Positions 33,805-46,152 are shown, counted from the first letter of the stretch. The stretch is DNA of 64,000 bases from Protopterus annectens (GCF_019279795.1 NC_056737.1:1197570187-1197634186); one strand, 5' to 3'. The notes: generated by a model not told the origin, from the sequence alone. Numbers and translations are program-made.

Positions 33805-35850
33805 AATAGGTTCATAGATTCATAGGTGTGTATTAGGCTAATGGCCCTGGAGCCTTTATAAACCTAGCCCATAGGATTACCCTGACATCATGTCACCTGA
33901 CCTTAGTTCCCAGTGCCTCTGTTGAGGAGAGCCACTATAGTGATCCCCGGGGTGAATTTTTTATTTCCCATCCACTCATCAAGGTTTCTCTTGAAGAGGG
34001 CCAGTGAGGTGCTCTGTTTGACATGTATGATAAGTCTATTCCATAGCAAGGGTAATCTCTGGGTTATGAACCTGTCCCTCCAGCACATTCTGTTGATTGT
34101 TGTAATGAGGATGAGGTCACTGGAGCATCTGGTGCAGAGGGATTGGGATTTCTTTAGATGTAGCATTTCTAACAGAGCTGGATCAGACATGGCTTTGTAT
34201 GTCAAGCAGAGATCACCTCTAAGTAGATAATATGAGACAAAGAATAGTTGGAGTTTTCTGACTCTGTCCATCTGTGTTCAGTGGACTACCATTGATGTGG
34301 TAATTCATTGAAACCGGGGTTTTCCCAAAGGGGATGATGACACATTTTTTGGCATTGAGCTTAAGCCCATGGTTCTGACACCGGTTGTTGGTCTCAGTTG
34401 CACCTTTCTGTAGGATGTCAACATCACTTGGGGAGTTAATAATAGCGCCAAACTTGCAATCATCTGCAAACTTTGTCAGCCAGAGACCCTTTGTGTTGGC
34501 CAGGGCTTTAGAGAGGTAGATACCAAACAGGAGAGGACCCAGGACTGAACCCTGTGGAACTCCACTCATGACTTGTCAGCAGTCTGATTTGGAGTCTGCT
34601 ACTTTCACACTGTGGGTTCTGTGAGCCAGTTTGCAACCCACCTAGTGATACAGGGGTTGATGCCTAGCTTAGTGAGTTTTTCTATGATTCCTGAATGGGA
34701 AATGATATCATTCGCCTTGGCCATATCAAGGTAGGCTACATGAACCACCTTGCCTTCATCCACAGCTCTGGTGGCTGACTCAAAGAAGTCAACCAATTTG
34801 AGCAGGCATGATCTAGCCTTCACAAAACCAAACTGTGTGGGATCCAGAGTTTGAATATTCCTTATATCCTTGTTTATTAGGTCCATGATGATGCGTTCCA
34901 TAGCTTTGCATAACAGATTCCTCAGGCTAATGGGGTGATAGTTCCCAGGGTTTGTAGTTGCTCCTCCTTTGTGGAGAGGGATGACTGTAGCAGTACGCCA
35001 TTTGGTAGGGACAAAGCCTGAGGTGAGGCTGTGATTGAACAGGGCACACAGGTGAGGTACCAGTTCACTCTGTAGTTCATGTAGAACACAGCCAGGGATG
35101 TTGTCATGTCCCATGGAAGCTGTATTCTTAGCCTTGGACAGTGCTGTTTTAACCTGTGCAGCAATAATACTGGGTGCCTGGCAATCTACTTTTATTGTGA
35201 TTGGTCCTTTGGGGGGAGGGGTAAAGTTGGCACTGAATCTGTCGACCAGTATATTGGCAATATCTGTTGGCTCAGTATAGGAGGTACCATTGTGCAGTAG
35301 CTCAGAGCAAATCTGGGTATTGCCATGGAGATTCTTTACATAACTATAGAAGGCCTTGTGGTTGCCTTTACTATCTGCTGCAATTCTGTTTTCATAGCTA
35401 GCTTTAGAGGATTTGATGAGGGATCTCAACTTTTTGTTGAGGCTGATAAGGGAGTTTTTCCAGTCTTGGGACATCACCTTATTCTGCATCAGTTTCCTCC
35501 TTCTGTTGCAGAGTTTGTTTATGGCAGAGAACCACCAGATTGGCTTCCTTTTTTGGAGTAGTCTGTCTTGGTTCTATTGGGTATGGTGAGATCCATGCAT
35601 TTGTGTACGTGTTTGTACAGTGCATTGGTGTATGATTCAGCAGTCATGCAACTATTCTCCATTTGCATGGGTGCCATGAAGTTATCCACCTCTGTTTTTA
35701 GGAGCCCAAAGTTAGCTTTGCAGAAGTTTTTCATGGTGGTTACCTTTGTGAGGGGTGGGGGTGATGATGGAAGGGATGTGGATTTCCATGGTGATTAGTT
35801 TATGGTCAGACCTAACCAGGGATCTGACCTTGTGGGAGAGAAGTAATGTC
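33805..35850 (-). pseudogene. CR1 LINE, 5'-truncated ORF2 (RT) with 3' tail
   Basis: Minus strand. It starts near 35850 at the endonuclease-RT junction (SLVRSDHKLITMEIHIPS). RT follows: MGHDNIPGCVLHELQSEL, RTATVIPLHKGGATTNPGNY, TQFGFVKARSCLLKLVDFFE, YLDMAKANDIISH (motif A), SGVPQGSVLGPLLFGIYLS (motif B) and FADDCKFGAI (motif C, aspartates intact). The C-terminal block ends at 33903 and the tail at about 33805 carries a GAACCTAT-type repeat. Breaks occur near 35500, near 34590 and near 34270, where a segment is missing. The endonuclease is absent. Confidence 0.92.
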
Positions 35851-36099
35851 AGTAGCCACACCTCTGGCATTGGTACAGGGTGGAAGGAGCACTGCAGCAC
35901 ATCAACAGTACAAACCCCAATATTAAGGATTATGCACATCTGTGCATTACTACACTCCAGCAACAGACTAGCTTATCTGACATATGCATGTAGACACTTT
36001 ACAGATAAAAATGGATAAGCACCAGTGTTCTAGTAATGTGCACTGGGGCCTTACCTGCATGCTCCACGTCCATTGTGTGGGTGGCACCCACCTCCACAA

Positions 36100-36470
36100 T
36101 GCTGTCTTCAGCTTCATGGATTGCCTAGTGGGTGGGTGCCCCAAGGCTAGTGAGAAGCTCCTCAGCGTGTCTCAGTGGGGGCTGGATGGCTTGACCCCCA
36201 CCTGTGGCTAGCCGGTCTCTTGCAATGGCAGCATCCCACTGATGGGTGTGGCAGATGACGTCAGTGCAACTATGCCTCACCTGCTCATAATTTCAGTTGT
36301 GCAGGCCATCATTTACCCTGTGGATGAGCTTGTTCCAAAGGGTGGTCCTCTCCTGCAAATCTTGGGCTATGCGGCTGAATAACATGTCATAATGCTGTAT
36401 CACATACTGTATTATGGTGTCATTTTCTGTGTTGCTGAATCCTGGCAGCCGTGGACATTGCATATTACCT
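36100..36470 (-). pseudogene. Harbinger-type Myb/SANT-like domain remnant
   Basis: Minus-strand frame: RLPGFSNTENDTIIQYVIQH, YDMLFSRIAQDLQERTTLWN, KLIHRVNDGLHN, a stop, then NYEQVRHSCTDVI. This is the best-preserved SANT layout in the window, with three predicted helices and the EQVRH third-helix signature. One in-frame stop. Downstream on the same strand the sequence is interrupted by the CR1 insertion ending at 35850. Confidence 0.62.
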
Positions 36471-36599
36471 GGAAGACATAAACAGGAAAAAAAAGGTCAC
36501 AGGACCTCATACGGTTGTCCACTTGCACATTAACAGTGGTTATTACTTGCAAATAATCCAGACTATACCATAACACTGTAAGCTATCATGGCTTTGGCA

Positions 36600-36960
36600 T
36601 ATTGCCTTACACTCCTGGCCCTGACATGTCTAGTTTTCCCAATGCTGGGCACTTAATTGCATAATCCTCTATTCTGCATTCATTTCTGTGTAGAGGGATG
36701 ACAGTGGCCATCTTCCATGTGGATGGTGTGTGGATGGTGGCACGTCTGTGTTTGACTGTAGTATGTGATGGAGCTGTGAGCACATGTCTGTGTTCATGTA
36801 GGAGGCAGACTGTGATGTTTTCATGCCCCATGGAGACTTGCTGTTGTTGCCATCAGTAGGCATTATGTACATGCTCACCATTGATGAGGGCAGGAGTGTG
36901 GTTGATGTGCATATCCCTCTGTACAAATGGTGTGGACAGGGTGGCATTATTCCCACCTAA
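36600..36960 (-). pseudogene. CR1 RT fragment, strongly decayed
   Basis: The minus-strand piece MGHENITVCLLHEH and KMATVIPLHRNE aligns with MGHDNIPGCVLHEL and RTATVIPLHKGG in the neighbouring CR1. Only the fingers region of the RT remains. Confidence 0.65.
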
Positions 36961-37338
36961 CCTGTCTGATGCAGGTTGCCTATATCCATTTCATGTGTGT
37001 ATGAGGTGTGCTTTACCCCCAGTACAGGTTGAATTGTGTTACTGTCTCTGAGACTGACTACATATGTGGAGACATTGTGTCAATTGGTCTTGGTGGTGTG
37101 GATACGTCTGATTTATAGTCATAGTCAGCCTTAATGGAACTCACCTGTGAACCTACATGCTTGCTGAAATAGAGGTAGACTTTCTTCCAAGTTGTGGTCT
37201 GCACCTGTGTGTCCCTGTACAGCCACTATAGCAAACTATTATGTTCTTTGTGTGTTGGTGCTGTCCACCAAGGGGAATTACTCCATCCTTGGTGGAGGCT
37301 GGTTTTACAGGTCAGGTACTGCTGATTCCATATAGCTA

Positions 37339-37815
37339 CAGTGGATATAAAGTGTACACACCCATGTTACAATGCCTGTTATTTGTGCAATTGAAACATG
37401 ACCACAAAAAACTAATTTCAACACAATCCCCACCTGTAATGTGACCTATAGCCTGCTCAATTCAATTGAAAACATAGTCTGGTATGTAAAAACATATGGG
37501 AAATAATACACAGTACAGTAAGCCAGTTGAATGTGTGTGCACACCCTTAAACTGATACGTTGTGTAAACACCTGCTGAGATGATTACAGCATCCATTTGT
37601 CTTGGTTTGTACTCTAATACCATGACACATCTTCACTTGGCTATGGTTGCTCACCTTCCTTGAAACAGCTTTCTTTCTTTTTCAATAGAATTGTACAGGT
37701 TATGGGTCACATTTGAGGTGAGAAACATTATTAAATGATTTTCTGTGGCCTCATTGGCATACAGCACACAAACCAGGCATTCCAACAGGGGCATGTACAC
37801 TTTGGATATCCAGTG
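37339..37815. mobile_element. Tc1/mariner MITE (internally deleted)
   Basis: 477 bp starting CAGTGGATATAAAGTGTACA and ending TGTACACTTTGGATATCCAGTG, flanked by TA on both sides as expected for Tc1/mariner insertion. The internal motif TGCACACCCTTAAACTGATACG is shared with the Tc1 copy at 31.9-33.3 kb, but no transposase sequence remains. Confidence 0.85.
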
Positions 37816-37819
37816 TATA

Positions 37820-39830
37820 TGGTTGTTGATATAGCTATTAGTGGTAGGCATGGACAGTGGTTCATAACACAGTTGTACACTTCTCTGATTACTATCTGAT
37901 AGTCATGCCTACTGCAGTACCCATATCAGTGTCATGGCATTGCAACAACCAGTAGCTGTACACATTTATTTCTGTTGTACACAGTGACACTGATATCACA
38001 CACATGTGCAACATGCGCAACCTATTTTCCAGACTGTGTGTAACCCATGTTATTACTTTTGTGCCTTTCAGCTGAACATATGTATACATACACATGCTCA
38101 GGGGATACCGGGCATACATTTGTGTTCTATGTTAGTATGGCACACTCTATTTACAGTCTTGCAGCTCAATCATACTTCTCAACCTGTTATACCAGGACTT
38201 CTGGATGATGGCCCACATCAATGGGTGACAGCAGTGAAATCAATATTGATAATGTATTAATATAGCTGACATAACACGAGTATATGTGTATGTGACTACA
38301 GATATCAGTCACAACTCTGACTATTGCTCGGCAGAACAGTGTACAGGTGAATGTTATTAATTCAATATATAACATGCAGTTTAACATACACATCTGCAAC
38401 AGTACTTTACTATGCACATGCCCTATATAAGTATCTACAATTTACAATACAAACATGTATAATACTCATATTCACAGGTAACATATGGATATGGACATCA
38501 TCCCATTAACTGGCCTAGCAGTAGCACAGTCATGACTGTTTGAAAGACGCTCTAGTAGTTGCCATATGTGAGCTGTCCTTTCTCAGGGTGAGTCAGGATC
38601 CTCAGCTCTGATCCTACCTCTCCACCTCTTAGAGCATCACATCTGGACAAAGCCTGAAATTATGGGGGGATAAATAGGGACAGATCGTAAATATGCCTGT
38701 TACAAACCTATGGCATTTGTAGCATAATACATTTTGCATTACCATGACTGTTCTGAAAGATCTGGAGTATGAAACTCAAGTATTTGTCATTACTTCATGA
38801 GCTATTTGCCAGAAAAAATATAGATGTTAGGAGGAACAGACCAAACAGTATGATGGGTAAATCTTGACATTCTGTGAAGATCTGTACAGTTGACAGGTAT
38901 GGCCTATTGCAGACAGAGCCAGATGCTATGTCCATAGCAGCTGTTCAGCAGGATATCATTACAGCAAGTCTTTTGACACATATAATTATTTCATAATCAT
39001 ATATCCCATTATTACAAAGTACTACATTCAATCACATGCTTACATGTTTCACATACCTGTTTTATTTTTATGCTCTCTTCAGTGTTCTGGTTTAGGTTTA
39101 TGTCTTCCTTGTTTTGTTTGTTTTGTTTGTTTTTGTTTGTTTTCTGTCTTTCTCTGCACTACAGGGATTAAGCTGGTTTGAATAGGTTACATCATGGCTC
39201 TTGTACATGATGCTCATGAGCAGGTGGTGGCCTCTGCACCAGTTGGTGTTCCCCACTTGCTAATTGCATGCAGAGCAGCTCTGTAGTTCTTCCAATAGCC
39301 AATGTCATAGCAACCCACTACTATAATTGACTACTTCATGTGAGTGTTGTCCCTTTACCTTGCCTGTATGGAAGACATCATTCATGTGTGGGGCCAGCAG
39401 TGCTACAGACAGCAGGTAGGAATACTTCTTACAAGACTTGTGGACACAGACCAACTACATGTTTGTATAAGATTCCAGACCTAGGGACAGACTGTGAGTA
39501 TTGCTGTTATATGCTTTGAATACTGCTAGTTTTATAAGGTTTGTGTGCACATGCTAGTTTTGTCTGCATAGCTCTCAACTGTGGGGCTATCCACATAATG
39601 GCCAGAGGTTTGGCTGCTATGTTTTGTCTGATCCCCAGACAGGTGTTGTCCTAGACAATTCAGTGGCATTCTCTCTGTTGATTGCTATCAGTACATGGCA
39701 ACATCCATTTGTGTTTCTGACGTCATATTCTTCAAAAAGGGTATGTTGCAACCAATCCTGTAGCACCAGCAACATTCACAGTGTATAACAGCAACATTTC
39801 TAATATGGCCGTGTGTTTTGGCCTTTGCCC
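37820..39830. other. No gene recognised
   Basis: About 2 kb without a family signature apart from a short TTTGT repeat near 39110-39140. Confidence 0.45.
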
Positions 39831-39833
39831 TAT

Positions 39834-40066
39834 ACTTATATACCAGGCTTTGTCCAGATGTCATGCAGTAAGAGGTTGATAGGTATGGTCTATCATTTTT
39901 TAGTGCTGACACTTATATACCAGGCTTTGTCCAGATGTCCTGCAGTAAGAGGTTGATATGTATGGTCTATCATTATTTAGTGCTGACACTTATATACCAG
40001 ACTTTGTCCAGATGTCATGCAGTAAGAGGTTGACAGGTAATGGCCTATCATTTAGTGCTGACATTC
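39834..40066 (+). repeat. Tandem repeat, three copies of about 78 bp
   Basis: Unit: CTTATATACCAGGCTTTGTC, CAGATGTCATGCAGTAAGAG, GTTGATAGGTATGG, TCTATCATTTTTTAGTGCTGAC. Copies start near 39834, 39911 and 39989. The last unit leads directly into copy B of the long repeat. Confidence 0.92.
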
Positions 40067-41022
40067 CTGCTATGATCCCAGTGATGTTGTGGACTCCCAC
40101 ACATGTTGTGTGGTAAGGGGCATAAATATGAGGGCTACGACTGGACATGCATGACCCTGTACAGTCAAGATGTCAGTGTATAGAGAATGCTATTATATGC
40201 CCTTGTAAGACATTTTATGGGGGAGGGGTATTAAATGTTTTCAACCAAGTTGTTAGAACATGTGAGGGATATTACTAATAAGAAACATAAAGGTATATGG
40301 CTGTACACTTTCATACATTTCACCATGGGGATAGTGGTGGGTTAGAGCTTACTGTTTTGCAGACAGTTCTGTTTCTCAGTGTGATAGTACAGTCTGAAGT
40401 GAAGCATTGTTATGTAAAGGATCCATTTACATGGTAACATGTGATACTTTTCCCCCTAGGGGGTTAACTACGGAGTGTAATTGGAGGCTGTTGAACTATA
40501 TCTGTAATTAAGTGTTGATTGATTCTTGTGTTCAAGTCAAGTGTATTTTTTAATGTTCTACTACTTGAAGGCTTTGGACAAGACTGCAGAGTCCCTTATT
40601 TTTTGTAGATTACTTTGGGTTACCACCTGTCCCTCTTTGCGAGGGACAATCCCTCTTTGTGCAGTTGTTTCTTGCTGTTAAAAACTGACAAATGGCAAAT
40701 GTCCTGAGATGGTAGGACCAATAATGTATCATATGTTTTCTTTGATAGTTGCATAAATCGGTTATTTTGTATTTCAAACTCCTAAATGCTATAAGAAATG
40801 ACATAAACAACTTAAATAGTACACAAATAAACATTTATATTTATGCAAAATGTGTGGGGTTATGTCCTTTGCATTGAGTGTGTGCATATGCTTTAATGCA
40901 ATAATTTTCATTTCCAGAAAATAATCAGACTCTGGCCATTTGAAAAGGTGGCAACTCTAGCATTACTGGCTGTTTGATTTTCTGTGCACTTTCTATATAT
41001 ACTCTCTTTATATATATCAATA

Positions 41023-41023
<1 letters not shown>

Positions 41024-41077
<54 letters not shown>

Positions 41078-41089
41078 ATGTTTGTGTGT

Positions 41090-41150
<61 letters not shown>
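41024..41150. repeat. TA/TG microsatellite
   Basis: (TA)n followed by (TG)n, at the position in copy B equivalent to the tracts around 4.7-6.1 kb of copy A. Confidence 0.95.
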
Positions 41151-41154
<4 letters not shown>

Positions 41155-41242
41155 CATCATTTGAATGTTTACTGCTTCCACATTGTACATGCCCTATGGG
41201 AAACTGTTCTGCATATGTTAGAAAAATCATCCCAATGTCTTA

Positions 41243-41465
41243 CAGCTCAGAGATTTAGTGGTTAACTGCTGTGAGTACGGTATACAGGGTCCTGGGTTCA
41301 AAAGTGTCAAAGGCTGTATATTTTGTTGCTGGCCAGAAGTAGGTAGAGTGATTAAGGCACTTTAAAGCAGCTTTAGGTGTGTTTGCATGTGTTTGTGCGA
41401 CACTAAGCAGAGCTAAAATATGGTTAAATGTATAGGCGCTTACACTGTGTACACTTTGCTTTGAG
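41243..41465 (+). repeat. tRNA-derived SINE, head and body
   Basis: A-box-like GATTTAGTGGTTAACTGC, B-box-like TGGGTTCAAAAG, then ATTTTGTTGCTGGCCAGAAG and the GTGATTAAGGCACTTTAAAGC body block. Confidence 0.7.
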
Positions 41466-41601
41466 ATGCTTACCAATGCACAAACACACTTAGCATCTTT
41501 ATTTAAGCAAGTCATACATCAGCTAACCTCAGCTGGGTATTGCTAACCATTGTTCAGTTTTCCTTTTTAGTAGATATCACACTGATGACACGCTTGTATG
41601 A

Positions 41602-42110
41602 TATATCTCAGGTGGTGTAGTGGTATATTCTCTTACTGCAGTGTGCAGGGTCCTGGGTTCAAAACCTGGGACTGATAGCTTTTTTTTTCACTAATGGTAA
41701 ATGAGCAGACTGAATGATATCTTTGAAAAAATAAGTGTATTACTACAGCGGTGATGGCACAGTGGTATTGTCTCTGACTGTAGTGTACAGGGTCTTGGGT
41801 TTGAGACCTGGGATAACTTTTTCATTAGTGTTACATGGCCAGACTGCATAATAAGTTTAAGAAAGCAAAAGTAATTCTTAGAGCACAGATGGTGTAGCGG
41901 CATGTTTGCTAACTCTAGTGTAAAGGGTCCTAGGTCCAAAACTTGGCAGGGCTGATTATTTTGTTGCTGGGCAGAACAAGGGCTATTGGATATGGAGTGA
42001 TTAAGGCACTTTTCAGCAGTTGTAAGTGGGTTTGCATGGCAGTAAGCAATGCTAACTCCTGGTTAACTATGCCTAAACACAGTTAGCCATAATAAGTGCT
42101 TAATCTGTGT
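41602..42110 (+). repeat. SINE with three tandem tRNA-like heads at 141-bp spacing
   Basis: Heads at 41602, 41743 and 41884 each have an A-box-like (TGTAGTGGTATATTCTC, CACAGTGGTATTGTCTC, TGTAGCGGCATGTTTGC) and a B-box-like segment (TGGGTTCAAAACC, TGGGTTTGAGACC, TAGGTCCAAAACT). The first two are followed by a related 70-bp spacer. The last runs into the long SINE body (TTTTGTTGCTGGGCAGAAC, GTGATTAAGGCACTTTTCAGC). Start-to-start distances are 141 and 141 bp. Confidence 0.75.
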
Positions 42111-42599
42111 AGGCATCACTTAGCACCACGCAAACAGGCTTGCTCCCGCTTACTACTGCTTACTCCTGCTTACCCCCACTTTAATTTCTTTAAAATAAAA
42201 GAAAAAAGGGGTGACAGGAAAGTGGTGAAAAAGGGGGTACAAAGAGGGTAAAACAATATGAAAGCTAGGGATGTGCAGGATGGATGTAGGGAAGGTCCAT
42301 AGCTGTCCATTTCTTCTACAGCAACAGCTGTGCATATATACTGAATTTGGAGGTACATTTGGACACTCAAACCCCTGAGATAGAGGGGTGAGGACAACAA
42401 TAATGTGTTGAGAAGCCAATTAGACAAGATTACATGTGTCCAGTGGACACGTGTGCAAAATGGACAGCTATGTATGGTGCAAAATTATTTTTTGGGAACA
42501 GATTGCTCTTTTTTATTTAAGGTGAGAGTGGAATGTTGGGGAAGGATAGTAGGTATATTTGGGGAGTTAAGTTGGGTAGGAAGATAGATAAGACAGACA

Positions 42600-43133
42600 A
42601 GACAGCACACAGGGGTGGTATATGGCACATGTGGGGGGTAAACACATTGGACAGCAAGGGTTGTTTGGTAATCAGAAGCCCACAAGCCCCCAAATGGATA
42701 CAGTGGGACTGAGATCCCCACCCATGGGCAGTCACCACTGTGCCTTCACAACCCCAAAGGTGGCTGTGCTGGGGCTGAGCAGGACGGGCAGGCTGACCCT
42801 CTAATTGTGCCATGCAGCCCTCAAGCTGGTGTAGCAGATCTCCAAATTCATTGGGAAGCTTGCTATGCACAAGACCCTGGACCTGGCTTTGGGTGACAGG
42901 ATCCTGTCTGTGCCCCCACCCAGGGGGGGATGAGCCCCATCCCCTGAGTTTGTTCCACCCAAAGGTGGTGCATGACCAGCAGATGAGGAGGTCCCAGAGT
43001 GGGTCCCAGATGTGCTGCGGCCTGGTTCCATGGCTAGATGAGGCGGGAGAGGTGGATCCACTGGGATTGGCCTTCCCTGATGTACTATGGTGTTGCAGTT
43101 TTGGAACATATGTTGGTTAGTAGTGGTAAGCAC
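42600..43133 (-). pseudogene. Possible C-terminal exon of Harbinger-type Myb protein, copy B
   Basis: Minus-strand frame with IPVDPPLPPHLAMEPGRSTS, SSAGHAPPLGGTNSGDGAHP and, in a shifted frame, PNEFGDLLHQLEGCMAQLEG. Homologous to 6800-7130. The helical LLHQLEGCMAQLEG segment is compatible with the end of a Myb-type protein, but function is inferred only. Confidence 0.4.
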
Positions 43134-44222
43134 ATTCCAGGACTAGTTATGCCAGCATGCATGAGTATTCCCATTAACCCAAATTTGTATAGCAAACAGA
43201 ACACATGCATATATGGAACCATAGTGGGCAGTACACCGGTATGCAGGTTATATTGATAGCAACAAACCACCAATGATAGTATTTGAACAGGGAACATTAA
43301 CTGGAATAAATTTCAACATCTGTAGAACAACAGGACACATGTCCCAAGAGTGGGTTTACTGGAAAACATACCCATTCATTTATGTGTTTATATTATTGGT
43401 GAAGATAAGGTGTGGGAGAGAAAGAGAGACATCAGTTAACAAATGTAGATTCTTGCAGTGGTAACAGCTTTAATGATCACTGCTCTACGTATTACTCTAC
43501 AGGTATTATTACAACTATGGGCTTGAGTTGGGCAGTGGTATGTTTGTACACAGTATTATTACAGCCTTCTTATACATACTTTATACTTTCTCTTACCTGG
43601 AAGACATGCGGAGGGAATGTTTGTTAATACTATATGACTGTTTCTATCCATATTTACATAGTCAAGGTAACTTATGTGCACTCATACTGTGTGTGTGTGT
43701 GCTACTGACACACTCTGCCTTGATTTCTATCAGTCACCCTGGTTGTTGTTAGCAGGGACCAGTAGCTGTGACAGCATGACTCTTTTGAATATTTCTTGGG
43801 GGAGACCACTTGGTGTATGTACATATCTTGCTGTCATTTGCAGCCTTGGGGTTGGACCATGGGTGTCAGACACAGTATAACTACAGCCTTATTATAGCTA
43901 CATTATACCTTCTCTTACCTGGCAGACCTGTAGAGGAAATGTTTGTTAATACTACCTGACTGTTTCTGCACATTTTCACAAAATCCTAGTTGAAATTATA
44001 CATACAGCTTACTACCACTCCTGGGATTCGAAGCATGGTTGTTTCTACTAAAAATATAACAACCATGTGTTTCATCAGAGGGAGCTATTGAGAAACTGCT
44101 GTCTTTTTCTTGAATGATTTCTTTCTCATTCTCTCTTTGTTGTACAATATGACCTTGTAATTACAATATTCTTATCCATACATTCCTATACATACGTTTT
44201 CACATAGCACAGTGTGGAAAAT

Positions 44223-44411
44223 GAGAAGTTATGTACCTACCATAACGTTCCATGTTAGTTGTCTTCTCTTGCCTTCTTTCTTGCTTGATAGGTTCGGAGC
44301 CGATCCTCGGCTCTGACTCGGCACTTGCTAAGCTCGAGAGTCACTTTTACCAGCTCGAGGCAGCCCCATATCCCATGATGCAAGGCGGTAAGTACCCAGA
44401 TCTCGTTTGAT
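44223..44411. repeat. DIRS left inverted terminal repeat
   Basis: Positions 44253-44411 are inverted relative to 50364-50520, including AGCTCGAGAGTCACTTTTAC and GATGCAAGGCGGTAAGTACC. The outermost 29 bp (GAGAAGTTATGTACCTACC and following) extend beyond the right repeat, as in other DIRS elements. Confidence 0.93.
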
Positions 44412-44570
44412 AACAAAGGGCAATAGCACCTAGCATAATAACTTCCCCAAAGGAAGAAAGAAGGAGAGAAAAAAACTGAAGGATGGTAGAAGGACCAGCC
44501 TTGTATGGATTTAGAAGCATAATTCCTTGTAGAGAAGGTCTGTCCAGGCCTGGGGGAAGGAGGGAGGGTC

Positions 44571-44672
44571 GCAAGAAAGAAGGCGAGAGAAGACAACTAA
44601 CATGGAACGTTATGGTAGGTACATAACTTCTCAATGTTAAGTTGTCAATCTCGCCTTCATTCTTGCTTGATG
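44571..44672. repeat. DIRS internal complementary region
   Basis: 44571-44632 is the reverse complement of the left end 44223-44284. 44634-44672 is the reverse complement of the right end 50482-50520 with one mismatch. The two blocks abut, so this region can bridge both element ends when a circular intermediate forms. Confidence 0.93.
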
Positions 44673-44706
44673 GGACCGAGTCCCTAGCACCTCTATCCTG
44701 GGTGGC

Positions 44707-46152
44707 TCAATGGAACAGACTCTTGAGAACTGTAGAGCCAAAACTGGCTCTATCCCTGGAGGCCAAATCCAATTTGTAATGGGAAACAAAAGTATGAGGA
44801 GTGGCCCAAGTGGCTGCTGCACAAATAGTGTCTAAAGGAAGTCTATCTTGAAAAGCTGTGGAGGTGGCTAAGCTTCTGGTTGAATGTGCTTTAGGTTTCG
44901 AGCACAGCTGTTTTCCCCTGAGCTGATAAATTTCAGAGATGACGGAAGAAAGCCATCTAGACAAGGTCACTTTTGAGACAGGAAGGCCTTTTTTGTTATC
45001 AGCATAGGAAACAAAGAGTTGATCGGATTTCCTGAATTGTTTTGTTCTGTCCAAATAATATCTGAGTTGGCGGTGGACATCAAGATAATGCAATTTTTGT
45101 TCAGAACTGTTTGCATAGTTTGGAAAAAATACAGGGAGATCAATAGCCTGATTCAAATTAGTCTTTGAGGCGACCTTAGGCAAAAAGGTTGGATTAGTTC
45201 TCAATGATACCCTGTCTTTGTGGAAGACCAAATAGGGGGGGCGAACCGATAGAGCATGAAGTTCAGACACCCTCCTAGCAGAAGTAACAGCAACCAGGAA
45301 TAAAGTTTTCCATGAAAGAAATTTCTGGGAACAAGAAACAGCTGGCTCGAAGAGAGGAAGAATCAAGGATGTCAGCACTAAATTTAGGTCCCATTGAGGA
45401 GGAGGACTCCTAATTGGAGGTTTCAGGAGGAAGATTCCTTTCAAGAAGGCTCTACAAAGCCTGTGGGATATAATGTTGTGATCTGCGAACCCGACATGAA
45501 AGTTCGAGATAGCGGCCAATTGAACTTTGACTGTGGAGGAAGAGGAGCCCGCATGAAAAATCTCCGCTAAGAAATCCAAAACTGCCTGTACTGGAGCAGT
45601 GAAGGGATCAATATTTTTGGCTTTAGCCCAATAAGAAAAACATTTCCATTTGCTAGTATAAATCTTCCTAGTGGAAGATTTTAAGGAAGCTACTATGATG
45701 TCTCTAACAGGGTTAGAGATCATGGGAAGCCTGGCTAAGGAAGGAAGTGGAGCAACCATGCTGTGAGGTTGAGAGAAGGGATAGACCTGTGCAGCTGACC
45801 GGATTGGTGAATCAGAAGATCTGGCACTGGGTCCAGATGCCACGGCTGCAACAAAAGGTGACGATGGAGGAACGGAAACCAAATTTGTCGAGGCCAATAA
45901 GGAGCAATGAGAATCATTTTGGCTCTCATGACGGCTGCTTTCTGGATAACTTGAGGGATCAGAGGAAAGGGAGGAAAGGCATAAAGAAGTCCCTGGGGCC
46001 AATCCTGTGTCAGAGCGTCTCTGGGGGGATGGCCTGGCAGTGGGAAGAGAGAGAAGAAATCTGGGCATTTGTTGTTTTGGGGAGTAAGATCGCAACATGG
46101 GCGACCCCATTCCAGAAAAATCTCTTCCACTATAGATTGTTTGAGAGACCAC
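44707..46152 (-). CDS. DIRS tyrosine recombinase
   Basis: Open frame of up to 481 codons. The conserved recombinase starts about residue 140 (LARLPMISNPVRDIIVASL), so the true start may be internal. A core-binding region at 150-245 is followed by the catalytic domain: arginine in VAVTSARRVSELHAL (293/294), HSTR (H423, R426), tryptophan in AAATWATPHT, and nucleophilic tyrosine in VSHYKLD (459). The R...HxxR...Y set is complete. It would join the circular cDNA to genomic DNA in place of an integrase. The first 140 codons overlap the end of the RT-RNase H frame, usual for DIRS elements. No internal stop, so possibly still functional as a domain. Confidence 0.92.
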   Translation of the reverse strand: MVSQTIYSGRDFSGMGSPMLRSYSPKQQMPRFLLSLPTARPSPQRRSDTGLAPGTSLCLSSLSSDPSSYPESSRHESQNDSHCSLLASTNLVSVPPSSPFVAAVASGPSARSSDSPIRSAAQVYPFSQPHSMVAPLPSLARLPMISNPVRDIIVASLKSSTRKIYTSKWKCFSYWAKAKNIDPFTAPVQAVLDFLAEIFHAGSSSSTVKVQLAAISNFHVGFADHNIISHRLCRAFLKGIFLLKPPIRSPPPQWDLNLVLTSLILPLFEPAVSCSQKFLSWKTLFLVAVTSARRVSELHALSVRPPYLVFHKDRVSLRTNPTFLPKVASKTNLNQAIDLPVFFPNYANSSEQKLHYLDVHRQLRYYLDRTKQFRKSDQLFVSYADNKKGLPVSKVTLSRWLSSVISEIYQLRGKQLCSKPKAHSTRSLATSTAFQDRLPLDTICAAATWATPHTFVSHYKLDLASRDRASFGSTVLKSLFH

